From the NCBI GenBank assembly GCA_902791675.1, contig CADAWW010000002.1, positions 1 through 33,213 of the forward strand: a stretch of DNA of 33,213 bases, written 5' to 3'. Position numbers and translations under genes: made by a program. Origin of the DNA: an uncultured Bacteroidales bacterium (GTDB lineage Bacteria; Bacteroidota; Bacteroidia; Bacteroidales; Bacteroidaceae). Of the stretch, positions 7,478 through 15,568 are shown piece after piece (the first letter of the stretch is position 1; each line of letters starts with the position of its first letter). The notes beneath the pieces were generated by a model. It was given only the letters and a program-made list of their open reading frames with translations, ran no database searches and was not told the DNA's origin.

Positions 7478-9148
7478 TTATTTCACAAGATACCTATCAC
7501 CTGTTTCGCTGATAATCTTTTTCTTATAAAACTCAGGATAACCAGGTCGCTTAACAGGGCGCTGGTTTCCGCCTGGAGTTTTCAGGTATTGACCGTTGGC
7601 ATCCTGTTGTTTTATGGCCATATCATTGTATTTTACAATAATGGTCTGAGCCAACTGTTTCCATTCGTCCATCATGGCCTGAGCAGAGCGGTGAGAATAT
7701 GCAGTAAGGAACTTACGAGCCTCTGGCTCTGACATTGCTGCAGCTTTTTTCTCAATATCTGCTTGCAAGGAGTTGAAGTCAGCCTCCAGACGATCACGTA
7801 CAGCCTGTACCTCAGGAAATATAACAGAGTAGCGTAGATAGGTCATGTTACTGACCCAGTTCTGCACCCAAAAAGCAGAACGTGTGGAGAAATGAAAAGT
7901 ATCTGCCGTACGAAGGGCATAACACTCAGGAACGCTCTCTACTCCGCAGTAAACAGGTGTGAAAGGAACCATATTGGCATCGTCATTCCCCCACCATACA
8001 ACACCACCAATATAATCAGGCAACCAAGAACGCATCTGTGAAACATACACATTGGCGGTCTGTTGGGTGCTAATAGGACGCTCATTAAAGTAATCCTTCC
8101 CGTCTACCTTAAAACGCAGAGGTGTAGGACGATAAGGCATTTCCCATGGCCCCATACCCAAGTCATCCTGGATGGAAAGAGGAGTTCCTTCGTAGTGATC
8201 ACGCATCATATCTTTAACATCCTGCACACTGAGGGGTGCTTTGGGTTTCACATAAAGGGGCATAACGGAAGCCTTGGGATCTCCCATAGCATAAGGGAGA
8301 TATTGATTCATGTCATCTGCTGCCCAACGATTAAAGTAACTCCAGATACGGGCCTCACAGAAACGCAATGCGCCAAAATCTGCAGGAGCATAGGCATCAG
8401 CGAAGGAGAAATCTGCATCCTTGCCGCTAAAAAAACCCTTTTCACGAGCAAAGGAGATAACATCTTTGCTATAAAGGCAGTTTTGCTTGTCCTTGAGAGG
8501 GAACTGACGGATACGACTCTGATTTGCATGACCACTGATGCAATCGTCAGGAATGCGTACAGCAACCCATACAGCACCTTTACGACCAGGGCCTTTGCCT
8601 ATCATTTCCAAAATCCAAGCCTCATTGGGGTCAGCAATTGAAAAACTTTCTCCTTCGCTACCGTAACCATAGTCTTCAACCAACTTCGTCATTACAGAGA
8701 TTGCCTCACGAGCTGTTTTGGAACGTTGCAGGGTAACATACATCAAACTTCCGTAGTCAAACATACCGGTAAGGGTATCACAGAGTTCCTCACGTCCGCC
8801 GTAAGTCGTTTCATGAATACTAAGCTGGTGTTCGTTCATCAACCCTACAACGGTATAGGTCTCTTCAGCCTCGGGAATTTCGCCCAAAAAGTTATTAGTC
8901 TCATAATGATAGAGTGCACGCATCTCGCCTTTCTTATGCTTACCGCCTGGTAGAAAGTTCATAAATCCGTATGCACCATAATCATCGCAACTGTACGAGA
9001 TAATTACACTGCCGTCCTTGCTAGCCTTTTTTCCTACAATAAGGTTAGTGCAGGCACTGGCGATATTGAATATTGAACATCGGACATTGAACATCGAAAC
9101 CTCAACGTTGATGAACAAAGCAATAAAAACAAATAATAATCTTTTCAT
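7478..9148 (-). CDS. secreted C69-family dipeptidase with repeat-extended signal peptide
   Basis: This 556-residue protein matches the peptidase U34/C69 dipeptidase family (N-terminal nucleophile hydrolases, PepD of lactobacilli). The mature enzyme should begin with the nucleophile Cys33 in ASACTNLIVGKKASKDGS, the family's exact N-terminal pattern. The ATG at 9148 is preferred over one at 9163 because it gives a normal signal peptide start (MKRLLFVFIALF). Between the hydrophobic core and the cleavage site lie about 12 residues (SMFNVRCSIFN) encoded by five 7-bp repeats, which is unusual. It is the last gene of the pepD-rlmH-nadC run and probably digests peptides outside the cytoplasm. Confidence 0.88.
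   Translation of the reverse strand: MKRLLFVFIALFINVEVSMFNVRCSIFNIASACTNLIVGKKASKDGSVIISYSCDDYGAYGFMNFLPGGKHKKGEMRALYHYETNNFLGEIPEAEETYTVVGLMNEHQLSIHETTYGGREELCDTLTGMFDYGSLMYVTLQRSKTAREAISVMTKLVEDYGYGSEGESFSIADPNEAWILEMIGKGPGRKGAVWVAVRIPDDCISGHANQSRIRQFPLKDKQNCLYSKDVISFAREKGFFSGKDADFSFADAYAPADFGALRFCEARIWSYFNRWAADDMNQYLPYAMGDPKASVMPLYVKPKAPLSVQDVKDMMRDHYEGTPLSIQDDLGMGPWEMPYRPTPLRFKVDGKDYFNERPISTQQTANVYVSQMRSWLPDYIGGVVWWGNDDANMVPFTPVYCGVESVPECYALRTADTFHFSTRSAFWVQNWVSNMTYLRYSVIFPEVQAVRDRLEADFNSLQADIEKKAAAMSEPEARKFLTAYSHRSAQAMMDEWKQLAQTIIVKYNDMAIKQQDANGQYLKTPGGNQRPVKRPGYPEFYKKKIISETGDRYLVK
9063..9097. repeat. five 7-bp repeats inside the C69 peptidase signal-peptide region
   Basis: Read on the plus strand the units are ATATTGA, ATATTGA, ACATCGG, ACATTGA and ACATCGA. 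All belong to one 7-base pattern (TTCAAnn on the coding strand). The array is translated in frame. Arrays of the same period occur at 10102, 19676 and 31229. Confidence 0.8.
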
Positions 9149-9186
9149 TGAAACCATTATCATTTAACTTATATCTTGCCTCTCTT

Positions 9187-9220
9187 CCTCTCCACTCTTG
9201 GGGGAGTTGGAGGGGGCTCT
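9187..9220. repeat. REP-like imperfect palindrome between nadC and the C69 gene
   Basis: CCTCTCCACTC on the left and GAGTTGGAGGGG on the right form an imperfect inverted repeat around a G run, in a gap only 74 bases long. It resembles the CCCTC/GGGGGAG-rich elements found at many Bacteroidales loci and the translated copies at 26161 and 26906. On the plus strand it runs into CTCTTTTT, giving a terminator-like look opposite to gene direction. Confidence 0.6.
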
Positions 9221-9222
9221 TT

Positions 9223-10095
9223 TTATATTTTCAGCTTATCCGAACCTGCAGCTTTAAAACTCATATCCAACCCTTTCACACTATGTGTTAGAGCACCGAA
9301 AGAGATAAAGTCCACGCCTGCCTGAGCATATGGGATCATATTATCAAAGGTTATACCACCGCTTGACTCTGTCTCGCAACGTCCGGCCACAATCTCTACA
9401 GCCTTTCGGGTATCCTCTGGCGTGAAATTATCAAACATTATACGGTCGCAACCTTCGGCCAAAGCCTCATCAAGTTCCTTCCAGTTACGCACCTCGCACT
9501 CTATCTTCAGGTTCTTACCCTTCTCCTTACAGTACTCCTTGGCACGAGAGATTGCATTATGAACTCCACCGCAAAAATCAATATGGTTATCTTTTAGCAA
9601 AATCATATCGAACAGGCCTATGCGATGATTTAAACCACCTCCAATCTTAACCGCTTCTTTCTCCAACATACGCATACCAGGAGTTGTTTTACGGGTATCA
9701 AGCACACGGGTCTTAGTTCCTGCGTCTATGAGTGCCTGCTGATACTTGTGTGTCATGGTTGCTATACCACTCATACGCTGCAGGATGTTTAGCATAAGAC
9801 GCTCTGTCTGTAAGAGGCTTTGCACTCTGCCCTTCACACTCATGACTATGTCACCAGGCTTTACGTGGGTCCCATCCTGGATATAAACCTCCACCTGCAT
9901 GGTGGGATCGAAGCGGTGAAACACTTGCTTAGCAATCTCTACTCCAGCAAAGATACCTTCCTCTTTAATTAGGAGTTTACTCTCGCCCATCTCTGTTTCG
10001 GGAATACAGCATAGAGTTGTATGGTCCCCATCGCCGATATCCTCTGCAAAAGAGAGGTCGATGAGCCTGTCGTTTAATTCTTCTACACTTAACAT
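9223..10095 (-). CDS. nadC: nicotinate-nucleotide pyrophosphorylase (quinolinate phosphoribosyltransferase)
   Basis: The 290-residue enzyme converts quinolinate and PRPP to nicotinate mononucleotide in NAD synthesis. Clear family motifs are AEDIGDGDHTT at the N terminus, the core LDTRKTTPGMR, IGGGLNHRIGLFDMILLKDN, and the C-terminal SSGGITFDN and DFISFGALTHS. The length is standard. The start is set at the ATG at 10095; a TTG four codons earlier falls in a 7-bp repeat array and is unlikely. It is co-directional with rlmH upstream and the C69 peptidase downstream. No nadA or nadB is in the window. Confidence 0.96.
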   Translation of the reverse strand: MLSVEELNDRLIDLSFAEDIGDGDHTTLCCIPETEMGESKLLIKEEGIFAGVEIAKQVFHRFDPTMQVEVYIQDGTHVKPGDIVMSVKGRVQSLLQTERLMLNILQRMSGIATMTHKYQQALIDAGTKTRVLDTRKTTPGMRMLEKEAVKIGGGLNHRIGLFDMILLKDNHIDFCGGVHNAISRAKEYCKEKGKNLKIECEVRNWKELDEALAEGCDRIMFDNFTPEDTRKAVEIVAGRCETESSGGITFDNMIPYAQAGVDFISFGALTHSVKGLDMSFKAAGSDKLKI

Positions 10096-10101
10096 ATTTT
10101 T

Positions 10102-10136
10102 TTTCAATTCTTAATTTATAATTCAAAGTTCATAAC
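10102..10136. repeat. 7-bp-period array plus REP fragment upstream of nadC
   Basis: The units TTTCAAT, TCTTAAT, TTATAAT, TCAAAGT and TCATAAC repeat every seven bases in the rlmH-nadC gap. A short piece GGAGAAGCAAGGAGAGGGGC follows at 10138-10157 and resembles one arm of the REP-like elements. The array occupies the nadC leader. Confidence 0.6.
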
Positions 10137-10159
10137 CGGAGAAGCAAGGAGAGGGGCAA

Positions 10160-10633
10160 TCACTCATGATGGTACGGTTCTCCATTTAGTATCGTCATGG
10201 CACGGTATATCTGTTCTACAAAGAGGAGACGAATCATCTGATGGCTTAGCGTCATCTGCGATAATGATACTTTCTCCTGAGCTGCAGCATACACAGCTTC
10301 TGAGAAGCCGTAAGGACCGCCCACTACAAAAATCAGTCGTTTCGGACCTGCAGACATCTTTTTCTGCATCCACTGAGCAAACTCTATGCTGCGGCGCTCA
10401 TTTCCATGCTCATCAAGGAGCACTATGTAATCCCCTGGCAGAAAAGACTTAAGAATAAGTTCCCCTTCCCTCTCCTTCTGCTCTTTCTCACTTAGGTTTT
10501 TAGTTCCCTTAAGTTCTGGAATAACCTCAATAGAGAACGGTATGTAATGGCTTATGCGTTGTACATACTCTTGGATAGAGGCAACGAAATGCTTATCTGT
10601 GGTCTTACCGACTACTGTGAGGACAATCTTCAT
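10160..10633 (-). CDS. rlmH: 23S rRNA (pseudouridine1915-N3)-methyltransferase
   Basis: RlmH is a SPOUT methyltransferase that methylates pseudouridine 1915 in helix 69 of 23S rRNA. The 157-residue length is exactly typical. Motifs visible are MKIVLTVVGKT at the start, YIVLLDEHGNERRSIEFA in the middle, the SAM-knot FVVGGPYGF, and the end LSHQMIRLLFVEQIYRAMTI. The closing PYHHE is also characteristic. The start codon overlaps the upstream lipoprotein stop by four bases, indicating translational coupling. Confidence 0.97.
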   Translation of the reverse strand: MKIVLTVVGKTTDKHFVASIQEYVQRISHYIPFSIEVIPELKGTKNLSEKEQKEREGELILKSFLPGDYIVLLDEHGNERRSIEFAQWMQKKMSAGPKRLIFVVGGPYGFSEAVYAAAQEKVSLSQMTLSHQMIRLLFVEQIYRAMTILNGEPYHHE

Positions 10634-12087
10634 TCTTTAGCGGGTATTATATATTCGTAACAACCTGCATCAGGAGCCTCATCGGCGGTACGATTACGTC
10701 CTAACCTGTCTGTTATCAGCCCAACCATAAGCTGGGGGTCTCCTAAATTGCGAATATCACTCAGAGAATCGGGCGTAAAGTCGTAGATGAAATTATGCGT
10801 ATCAAAGACCTTGAAGTTTTTTTCACCTCGAAGTTCCATCTTGTCATTATCAAACTTACAATCAATAAAATGATTGTCATCATTCTCACCTACAGTACGC
10901 AAGAAGCTATTTTGGAAAAAATAATTCTCTGAATCTTCGTATTCCGAAGACAGGTTACCCATAACAACATCGTCAGCATATCCCGTTATGACACTATTCT
11001 GTACCTGAATAAATTGCAACTCATGGTGTATGTCATTTTCATCTATATTTGAGACATATAGAGCATCACCCCTGTCGTAACTCAGCGGGTAATACTGGGC
11101 TATGGTACAATGTCTGAAAGTATACGCACCACCACAGATAGACACACAGTCACCTAGGGTATTGCTGATTTGCGTATTCAGCACTTCTGCACTGCAGTTA
11201 TTAAGGTTTAAGCCATCACCGCCTATATTATGAATAATGCTATTTTGCATTGTGAGGGCTATGAAATCAAGCGAAGTGCTATCAACACGAATACCCCAAC
11301 GGCCACTGTGAATATCGGTATTAATAAACGAGTTGTTGTAACTTCCTTTATGAATGGTGATACCCTTCCAACGGCTGGGCGTATTATCATAGAAAAGATA
11401 ATCAAACATACGGTCGGTTCGTGCACCACGAAAGACTACAGGCTTTTCTATGGTTCCATGTGCATTGATGCGACCGTAAATATCTACTGCTGTACTATCA
11501 TGCATCAACAGTGTAGTGCCAGGAAGCAAATTCAATCTGGCTTCATCGGCAATGACCAACGAATCGTATATAAGGTAGGGCTTGTCTGTAGCCAGCGTCG
11601 AATCCGACTCGATAATCATACCATGAATGATATAGGCATCAAATGAGCCAGCAGTTAGCAAAACACGCTGTAAGGCTCCATTCTCAAGACTGAAAAGCAA
11701 TTCATCTGAATAAGATACGGTATCTGCGGTACCACTCTCGGGCATCGTAACCTCTATGCGTACCAAAATACTGTCGTTCTTACGTATCAGATAGTCATTA
11801 CCCGATCCGCTAGCAAGGTATTCACCATCTACGTTCACACGGAAGAGGCTTTCACTACCTTTCTGCAGCCGGATATTGGAAACACGCATTCCGTTAGAAT
11901 TCTTATTGAAAACGTAGAGCGTCTTTGTGGGACTTGTAATAGTAGATACTAAAGTATCAAACCGTACCGTGTCATCAGAAAAACTTAAACGGAAAGAAGG
12001 ATCGGTCGAGAATGAATCATAATCGGAACAGGCAAAAAACAGCCCCGAAAACGTCAACAGAAGAATACTTACAAGTTTATTATTCAT
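10630..12087 (-). CDS. right-handed beta-helix lipoprotein
   Basis: This 485-residue protein has a lipoprotein signal ending LFFAC (Cys20). An N-terminal region of about 140 residues looks like an Ig-like sandwich (RVSNIRLQKGSESLFRVNVD). The rest is a parallel beta-helix: LNLLPGTTLLMHDSTAVDIY, then repeated short strands such as NSIIHNIGGDGLNLNN and NTQISNTLGDCVSI. Such lipoproteins are common in Bacteroidetes and probably face the periplasm or surface; the ligand is unknown. The gene is locked between pepD (one-base TAATG overlap) and rlmH (four-base overlap), so it is co-translated with housekeeping genes. Confidence 0.8.
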   Translation of the reverse strand: MNNKLVSILLLTFSGLFFACSDYDSFSTDPSFRLSFSDDTVRFDTLVSTITSPTKTLYVFNKNSNGMRVSNIRLQKGSESLFRVNVDGEYLASGSGNDYLIRKNDSILVRIEVTMPESGTADTVSYSDELLFSLENGALQRVLLTAGSFDAYIIHGMIIESDSTLATDKPYLIYDSLVIADEARLNLLPGTTLLMHDSTAVDIYGRINAHGTIEKPVVFRGARTDRMFDYLFYDNTPSRWKGITIHKGSYNNSFINTDIHSGRWGIRVDSTSLDFIALTMQNSIIHNIGGDGLNLNNCSAEVLNTQISNTLGDCVSICGGAYTFRHCTIAQYYPLSYDRGDALYVSNIDENDIHHELQFIQVQNSVITGYADDVVMGNLSSEYEDSENYFFQNSFLRTVGENDDNHFIDCKFDNDKMELRGEKNFKVFDTHNFIYDFTPDSLSDIRNLGDPQLMVGLITDRLGRNRTADEAPDAGCYEYIIPAKE

Positions 12088-13547
12088 TATTTCTCTTCAG
12101 GAATATTTTTAAGAATAGCCAGTAACCAGTCCCACACAATCTGCACTGTAGGAATCAAGAGTTTCTCATCTGGGCTATGGACACCACGCATAGTAGGGCC
12201 GACGCTTATCATATCCATACCCGGATACTTCTCGCTGAAAAGCCCACACTCCAGTCCTGCATGAATACCCAGAACCTGGGGCTCCTTGTTCATCAGTTTA
12301 CGATACTGCTCAACAGCAACCTGCAGGATAACACTCTTAGGATTCATCTTCCATCCAGGATAGCCCTCACCGATATCTACCTTAGCACCCGCCAGTTCGA
12401 ACACAGCAGCAAAGGTATTGGCCATGTTTACACGAGCACTGTAAATGCTGCTACGCTGAGAACTGTTTATTTCTATAACCTTTGTAACAGGACGCATGTG
12501 AATGCTGGCCAGATTACTGCTGGTTTCTACAAGATCTATGTCCTGACACATAGCAAACACTCCATTGTCTACAGCCTGCAAAGCAGTAATAAGTTTGGTG
12601 CTGGTGTCTTTATCAATGGACTCGGCGGCAGCTTCTTCGGAGGAAAGAAGGAACTCCATCGTCTTCTCTGTTACGCTGTACTCCTCCTCGACATCTGCAG
12701 CAAAAAGATTCCAGTCAACTCGAATCTGCTCTTTATCCTTCATTGGGATAGCACATACACAGGTGGCTTCACGCGGAATAGCATTGTGCAATCCGCCAGC
12801 CTGAATATCTATCAAACGAAGGTCGTATTTCTTCTGACTGAGATAAAGGAAACGAGCTAACAGTTTGTTGGCATTAGCACGGTTTTTAATAATATCATCT
12901 CCACTATGGCCGCCAGTCAAACCCTTGATACACAAAGAGAAGGTAAAGAAACCCTGAGGTAATACGTTAAGTTGATAAGGTAATTGAACAAAGGTACGGC
13001 AGCCACCTGCGCAAGATACAAAGATTTGCCCTTCGTCCTCACTGTCCAGGTTGACCATCATACGGCCTTTCATAAAATCATCGCCCATACCGAAAGCGCC
13101 AGTAAGACCTGTCTCTTCATCGCGGGTGAAAACGCACTCAAGAGGTCCGTGTTCAATATCCGTACTCTCCAAAAGAGCCATCTGCATAGCCACACCAATA
13201 CCATCATCAGCACCAAGTGTAGTTCCTTTTGCCTTCAACCATTCTCCGTCAACATAAGTCTGAATGGCATCTTTGGAGAAATCAAATTCAACATCGTTAT
13301 TCTTCTCACATACCATATCCATGTGACTCTGAAGAATCAACATCTTACGATTCTCCATACCAGAAGTAGCAGGCTTCCGTATAACAACATTACCTACTTT
13401 ATCACAATCTGTCTCTAAACCAAGTTTTTTCCCGAAGTCCACAAGAAAAGATATCATCTGCTCTTCCTTTTTTGAAGGGCGGGGAACAGCGTTTACTCTT
13501 GCAAAACAATCAAACACACATTTAGGTTTTAAATCAATTTCAGTCAT
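12087..13547 (-). CDS. pepD: aminoacyl-histidine dipeptidase (M20/PepD family)
   Basis: The 486-residue cytosolic dipeptidase (Xaa-His, carnosine-like substrates) shows the two-zinc M20 site in order: QSHMDMVCEKN, GTTLGADDGIGVA with the bridging Asp, CVFTRDEETGLTGA with the general-base Glu pair, and NLDSEDEG. The lid region and the C-terminal AGLECGLFSEKYPGMDMIS complete the family pattern. No signal peptide is present. It is the first gene of the minus-strand operon, reading from a promoter that overlaps that of the divergent small membrane protein gene. Confidence 0.94.
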   Translation of the reverse strand: MTEIDLKPKCVFDCFARVNAVPRPSKKEEQMISFLVDFGKKLGLETDCDKVGNVVIRKPATSGMENRKMLILQSHMDMVCEKNNDVEFDFSKDAIQTYVDGEWLKAKGTTLGADDGIGVAMQMALLESTDIEHGPLECVFTRDEETGLTGAFGMGDDFMKGRMMVNLDSEDEGQIFVSCAGGCRTFVQLPYQLNVLPQGFFTFSLCIKGLTGGHSGDDIIKNRANANKLLARFLYLSQKKYDLRLIDIQAGGLHNAIPREATCVCAIPMKDKEQIRVDWNLFAADVEEEYSVTEKTMEFLLSSEEAAAESIDKDTSTKLITALQAVDNGVFAMCQDIDLVETSSNLASIHMRPVTKVIEINSSQRSSIYSARVNMANTFAAVFELAGAKVDIGEGYPGWKMNPKSVILQVAVEQYRKLMNKEPQVLGIHAGLECGLFSEKYPGMDMISVGPTMRGVHSPDEKLLIPTVQIVWDWLLAILKNIPEEK

Positions 13548-13551
13548 AATA

Positions 13552-13583
13552 TTTGGTTTATTTTATCATTTTCTATACCTTTG
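13552..13583 (+). promoter_or_regulatory. promoter of the 69-residue membrane protein gene
   Basis: TTTG at 13552, a 20-base spacer, and TACCTTTG at 13576-13583 give a near-perfect Bacteroidetes promoter. The predicted leader is about 18 bases. Confidence 0.8.
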
Positions 13584-13589
13584 CAGTTG

Positions 13590-13597
13590 CAAATATA
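13590..13597 (-). promoter_or_regulatory. -7 element of the pepD promoter
   Basis: On the minus strand TATATTTG matches the -7 consensus about 45 bases before the pepD start. No clean TTG is found at the -33 spacing. It lies within the footprint expected for polymerase on the opposing promoter. Confidence 0.5.
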
Positions 13598-13604
13598 GCA
13601 AAAT

Positions 13605-13814
13605 ATGTTGAAAGTATCATTATTAACCGTAGGAATTGTTGCAATTTCAATAGCACTTTTGTGTATAAAATTGATTGTTAAGCCCAACGGGAAGTTTGTA
13701 AGCTCACATATTAGTGATAACAAGGAAATGCAGAAACGCGGCATACACTGCGTTCAAAGTATGGATAAAATGATGAGACAGAAAAACCCTCACAAAGTAA
13801 AGGAAATAATATAA
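13605..13814 (+). CDS. small conserved single-span membrane protein
   Basis: This 69-residue protein has one hydrophobic N-terminal helix (LLTVGIVAISIALLCIKLIV, residues 6-25) and a basic soluble tail ending KNPHKVKEII. The pattern GKFVSSHISDNKEMQKRGIHC is one I recognise from small Bacteroidales proteins of unknown function, often annotated hypothetical. An excellent promoter at 13552-13583 supports expression. It lies 19 bases ahead of the Skp-like lipoprotein gene, suggesting a shared transcript and a possible envelope role, but no function can be named. Confidence 0.75.
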   Translation: MLKVSLLTVGIVAISIALLCIKLIVKPNGKFVSSHISDNKEMQKRGIHCVQSMDKMMRQKNPHKVKEII

Positions 13815-13833
13815 ATTACATAAAATAAGGAAT

Positions 13834-14460
13834 ATGAAAAAGTATTTGCTTGGCATCGGACTGATGTCTTTGGGAATGGTAATAACTAGTTGTAACAAGG
13901 CTGCAGAAGATAATGCTGAAGCAACAGAACAGGAAGATGTTCTGTCTGCAAGTATTAAGATTGCATACGTCGAGTTAGACACATTAATGAACCAATATCA
14001 ACTTTACAAGGATTACAGCGAGGTATTGACACGCAAGGGAAACAACATACAGAATACACTGGCCAAAAAACAGCATGCACTGGAAAGTCACGCTGCTTCT
14101 GTACAGAAGAAGTACGAGAGCAATGGCTTTACCACTCGCGACGAACTGGAACGTGCTCAGGCTGGCATTCAGCGCGAACAACAGGAACTGGCTCAATTGG
14201 CTGACCGTCTGAACAATGAATTCAACGAGGAACAAGCTCGTATCAATACAGAAGCCAGAGACAGTATACAGTCTTTTCTGAAACGCTACAACAAAACCAA
14301 GAAGTACGACTATGTAATGGTAAAGGCTGGAGACAACCTGCTGATAGCTAATCCCAAGTACGACATTACACAGGATATCGTAAAGGGTCTGAACAAACGC
14401 TATAAGCGCAGTGCTGAAGTTGATGAGCAGATTAAAGCCGAGAAGGAGGCCAACAAGTAA
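13834..14460 (+). CDS. OmpH/Skp-like coiled-coil lipoprotein
   Basis: The 208-residue protein carries a lipoprotein signal (MVITSC, Cys20) followed by an acidic linker. The body matches the OmpH/Skp family: a first strand KIAYVELDTLMNQYQLYKDY, a long charged coiled coil (about residues 65-145, rich in Gln/Glu/Arg), and a final strand YDYVMVKAGDNLLIAN leading to a DITQDIVKGLNKRY end. Skp proteins are periplasmic chaperones for outer-membrane proteins. The lipid anchor differs from E. coli Skp but is frequent in Bacteroidetes. It follows the small membrane protein gene by 19 bases. Confidence 0.88.
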   Translation: MKKYLLGIGLMSLGMVITSCNKAAEDNAEATEQEDVLSASIKIAYVELDTLMNQYQLYKDYSEVLTRKGNNIQNTLAKKQHALESHAASVQKKYESNGFTTRDELERAQAGIQREQQELAQLADRLNNEFNEEQARINTEARDSIQSFLKRYNKTKKYDYVMVKAGDNLLIANPKYDITQDIVKGLNKRYKRSAEVDEQIKAEKEANK

Positions 14461-14466
14461 AATTTG

Positions 14467-14482
14467 TTAACATCATTGTTAA
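14467..14482. promoter_or_regulatory. 16-bp inverted repeat upstream of the HU/SPOR gene
   Basis: TTAACA and TGTTAA flank a four-base centre, 19 bases before the -33 element of the next promoter. It may be a regulator site. It may instead be the end of the Skp-like transcript, since a T-rich stretch follows, but the stem is short for a terminator. Confidence 0.3.
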
Positions 14483-14501
14483 TAACTATTTTCTCTTTTC
14501 C

Positions 14502-14532
14502 TTGGGCAACAAGAAAAAAAGACGTACTTTTG
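14502..14532 (+). promoter_or_regulatory. promoter of the HU-CCDC81/SPOR gene
   Basis: TTG at 14502, a 20-base spacer and TACTTTTG at 14525-14532. The GTG start codon follows after only four bases, so the transcript should be leaderless. Confidence 0.75.
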
Positions 14533-14536
14533 CAGC

Positions 14537-15568
14537 GTGATTAATTTATCAAGGCATATAGAATATCAATTGTTGTACCACAATACTGTTGTAGTACCAC
14601 GATTGGGCACATTTAAGACAATATACGTACCCAGTAAATGGGTTGAGGAGGAAGAGATTTTTCTACCTCCTTATCGGGCTTTGACCTTTATGCATGAGGT
14701 GGACGAAACAGATACGCGTTTCATCGAAACGATATCTGCGAACTACCAGATTTCTACTGAAGAGGCTTACATCGTAACGCTTGAGTTTACTGAAAACCTT
14801 CAGCAGGAACTTTCTGAATATGGAAGCTATGAGTTAGGCAGCATCGGAGAGTTTATTCTTGAGGAAGAAACTGGAAAGATGCAGTTCATACCCTGCCAAG
14901 CAGGCGTTGCCTCACCCTGGCTCTATGGATTGGATGCCATTAATGCCCATTCTGCTACAGAGGAAGTCCCACCAGCTCGCAAACCAGGAAAAAAGAAAAA
15001 GATTGTCAATTCTGATGCCAAGCATGTTACTATCAGTATAAACAAACACCTGCTCCACTATGTTGCTTCTGTGGCTGCAGCTATTGTATTATTCTTTGCA
15101 TTTAGCACCCCAGTTTCTGACAGCATCATTAACAAGCACAAATTCACGCGTTCAGAATTGTTTGTGCCCTCCAATGTTATTTCTGATGCGCAAGGAAAAG
15201 CCATCATGGTCACAAAACAGGATAAGGCATTAGAAAACGCCAATAAAGAAACTTCTCTAACGGCTGATACAAAATCGGGAATCGAAGAAGTACAGGTAGA
15301 AGAACCGACATATGCTGTAGTGCTGTGTTGTGGTGTACCTCTAGATAATGCAGAGACTTATTGTCAGAATCTTAATGAGCAGGGAATAAAGGCTGTTATC
15401 GACAATTCAGGAAAGTTCCTCAGAGTTCTGATACCTGGATTTTCTTCAAAAGAAGATGCATTAACAGAAGTCCGTTCATTACGTAGCAAGAGTAAAGAGT
15501 TCTCCAATGCATGGGTAATGGAGAAGAAACAACAATCCCTCACTAATGAAAAGAGTACGTTGCCCTAA
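14537..15568 (+). CDS. HU-CCDC81 and SPOR domain envelope protein
   Basis: The 343-residue protein starts with GTG; the family consensus (M-I-x-L-S-R-H-I-E) begins exactly there. Residues 1-130 hold two HU-like domains of the CCDC81 type (LSRHIEYQLLYHNTVVVPRL, then YELGSIGEF). A basic linker and one membrane helix (about 172-192, HYVASVAAAIVLFFAF) follow, then a C-terminal SPOR domain (about 265-330: YAVVLCCGVPLDNAETYCQN, FLRVLIPGFSSKEDA). SPOR domains bind denuded peptidoglycan at division sites. The HU part is cytoplasmic, so the protein could link the cell wall to an internal partner or DNA. It overlaps the FHA gene by 23 bases. Confidence 0.9.
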   Translation: MINLSRHIEYQLLYHNTVVVPRLGTFKTIYVPSKWVEEEEIFLPPYRALTFMHEVDETDTRFIETISANYQISTEEAYIVTLEFTENLQQELSEYGSYELGSIGEFILEEETGKMQFIPCQAGVASPWLYGLDAINAHSATEEVPPARKPGKKKKIVNSDAKHVTISINKHLLHYVASVAAAIVLFFAFSTPVSDSIINKHKFTRSELFVPSNVISDAQGKAIMVTKQDKALENANKETSLTADTKSGIEEVQVEEPTYAVVLCCGVPLDNAETYCQNLNEQGIKAVIDNSGKFLRVLIPGFSSKEDALTEVRSLRSKSKEFSNAWVMEKKQQSLTNEKSTLP

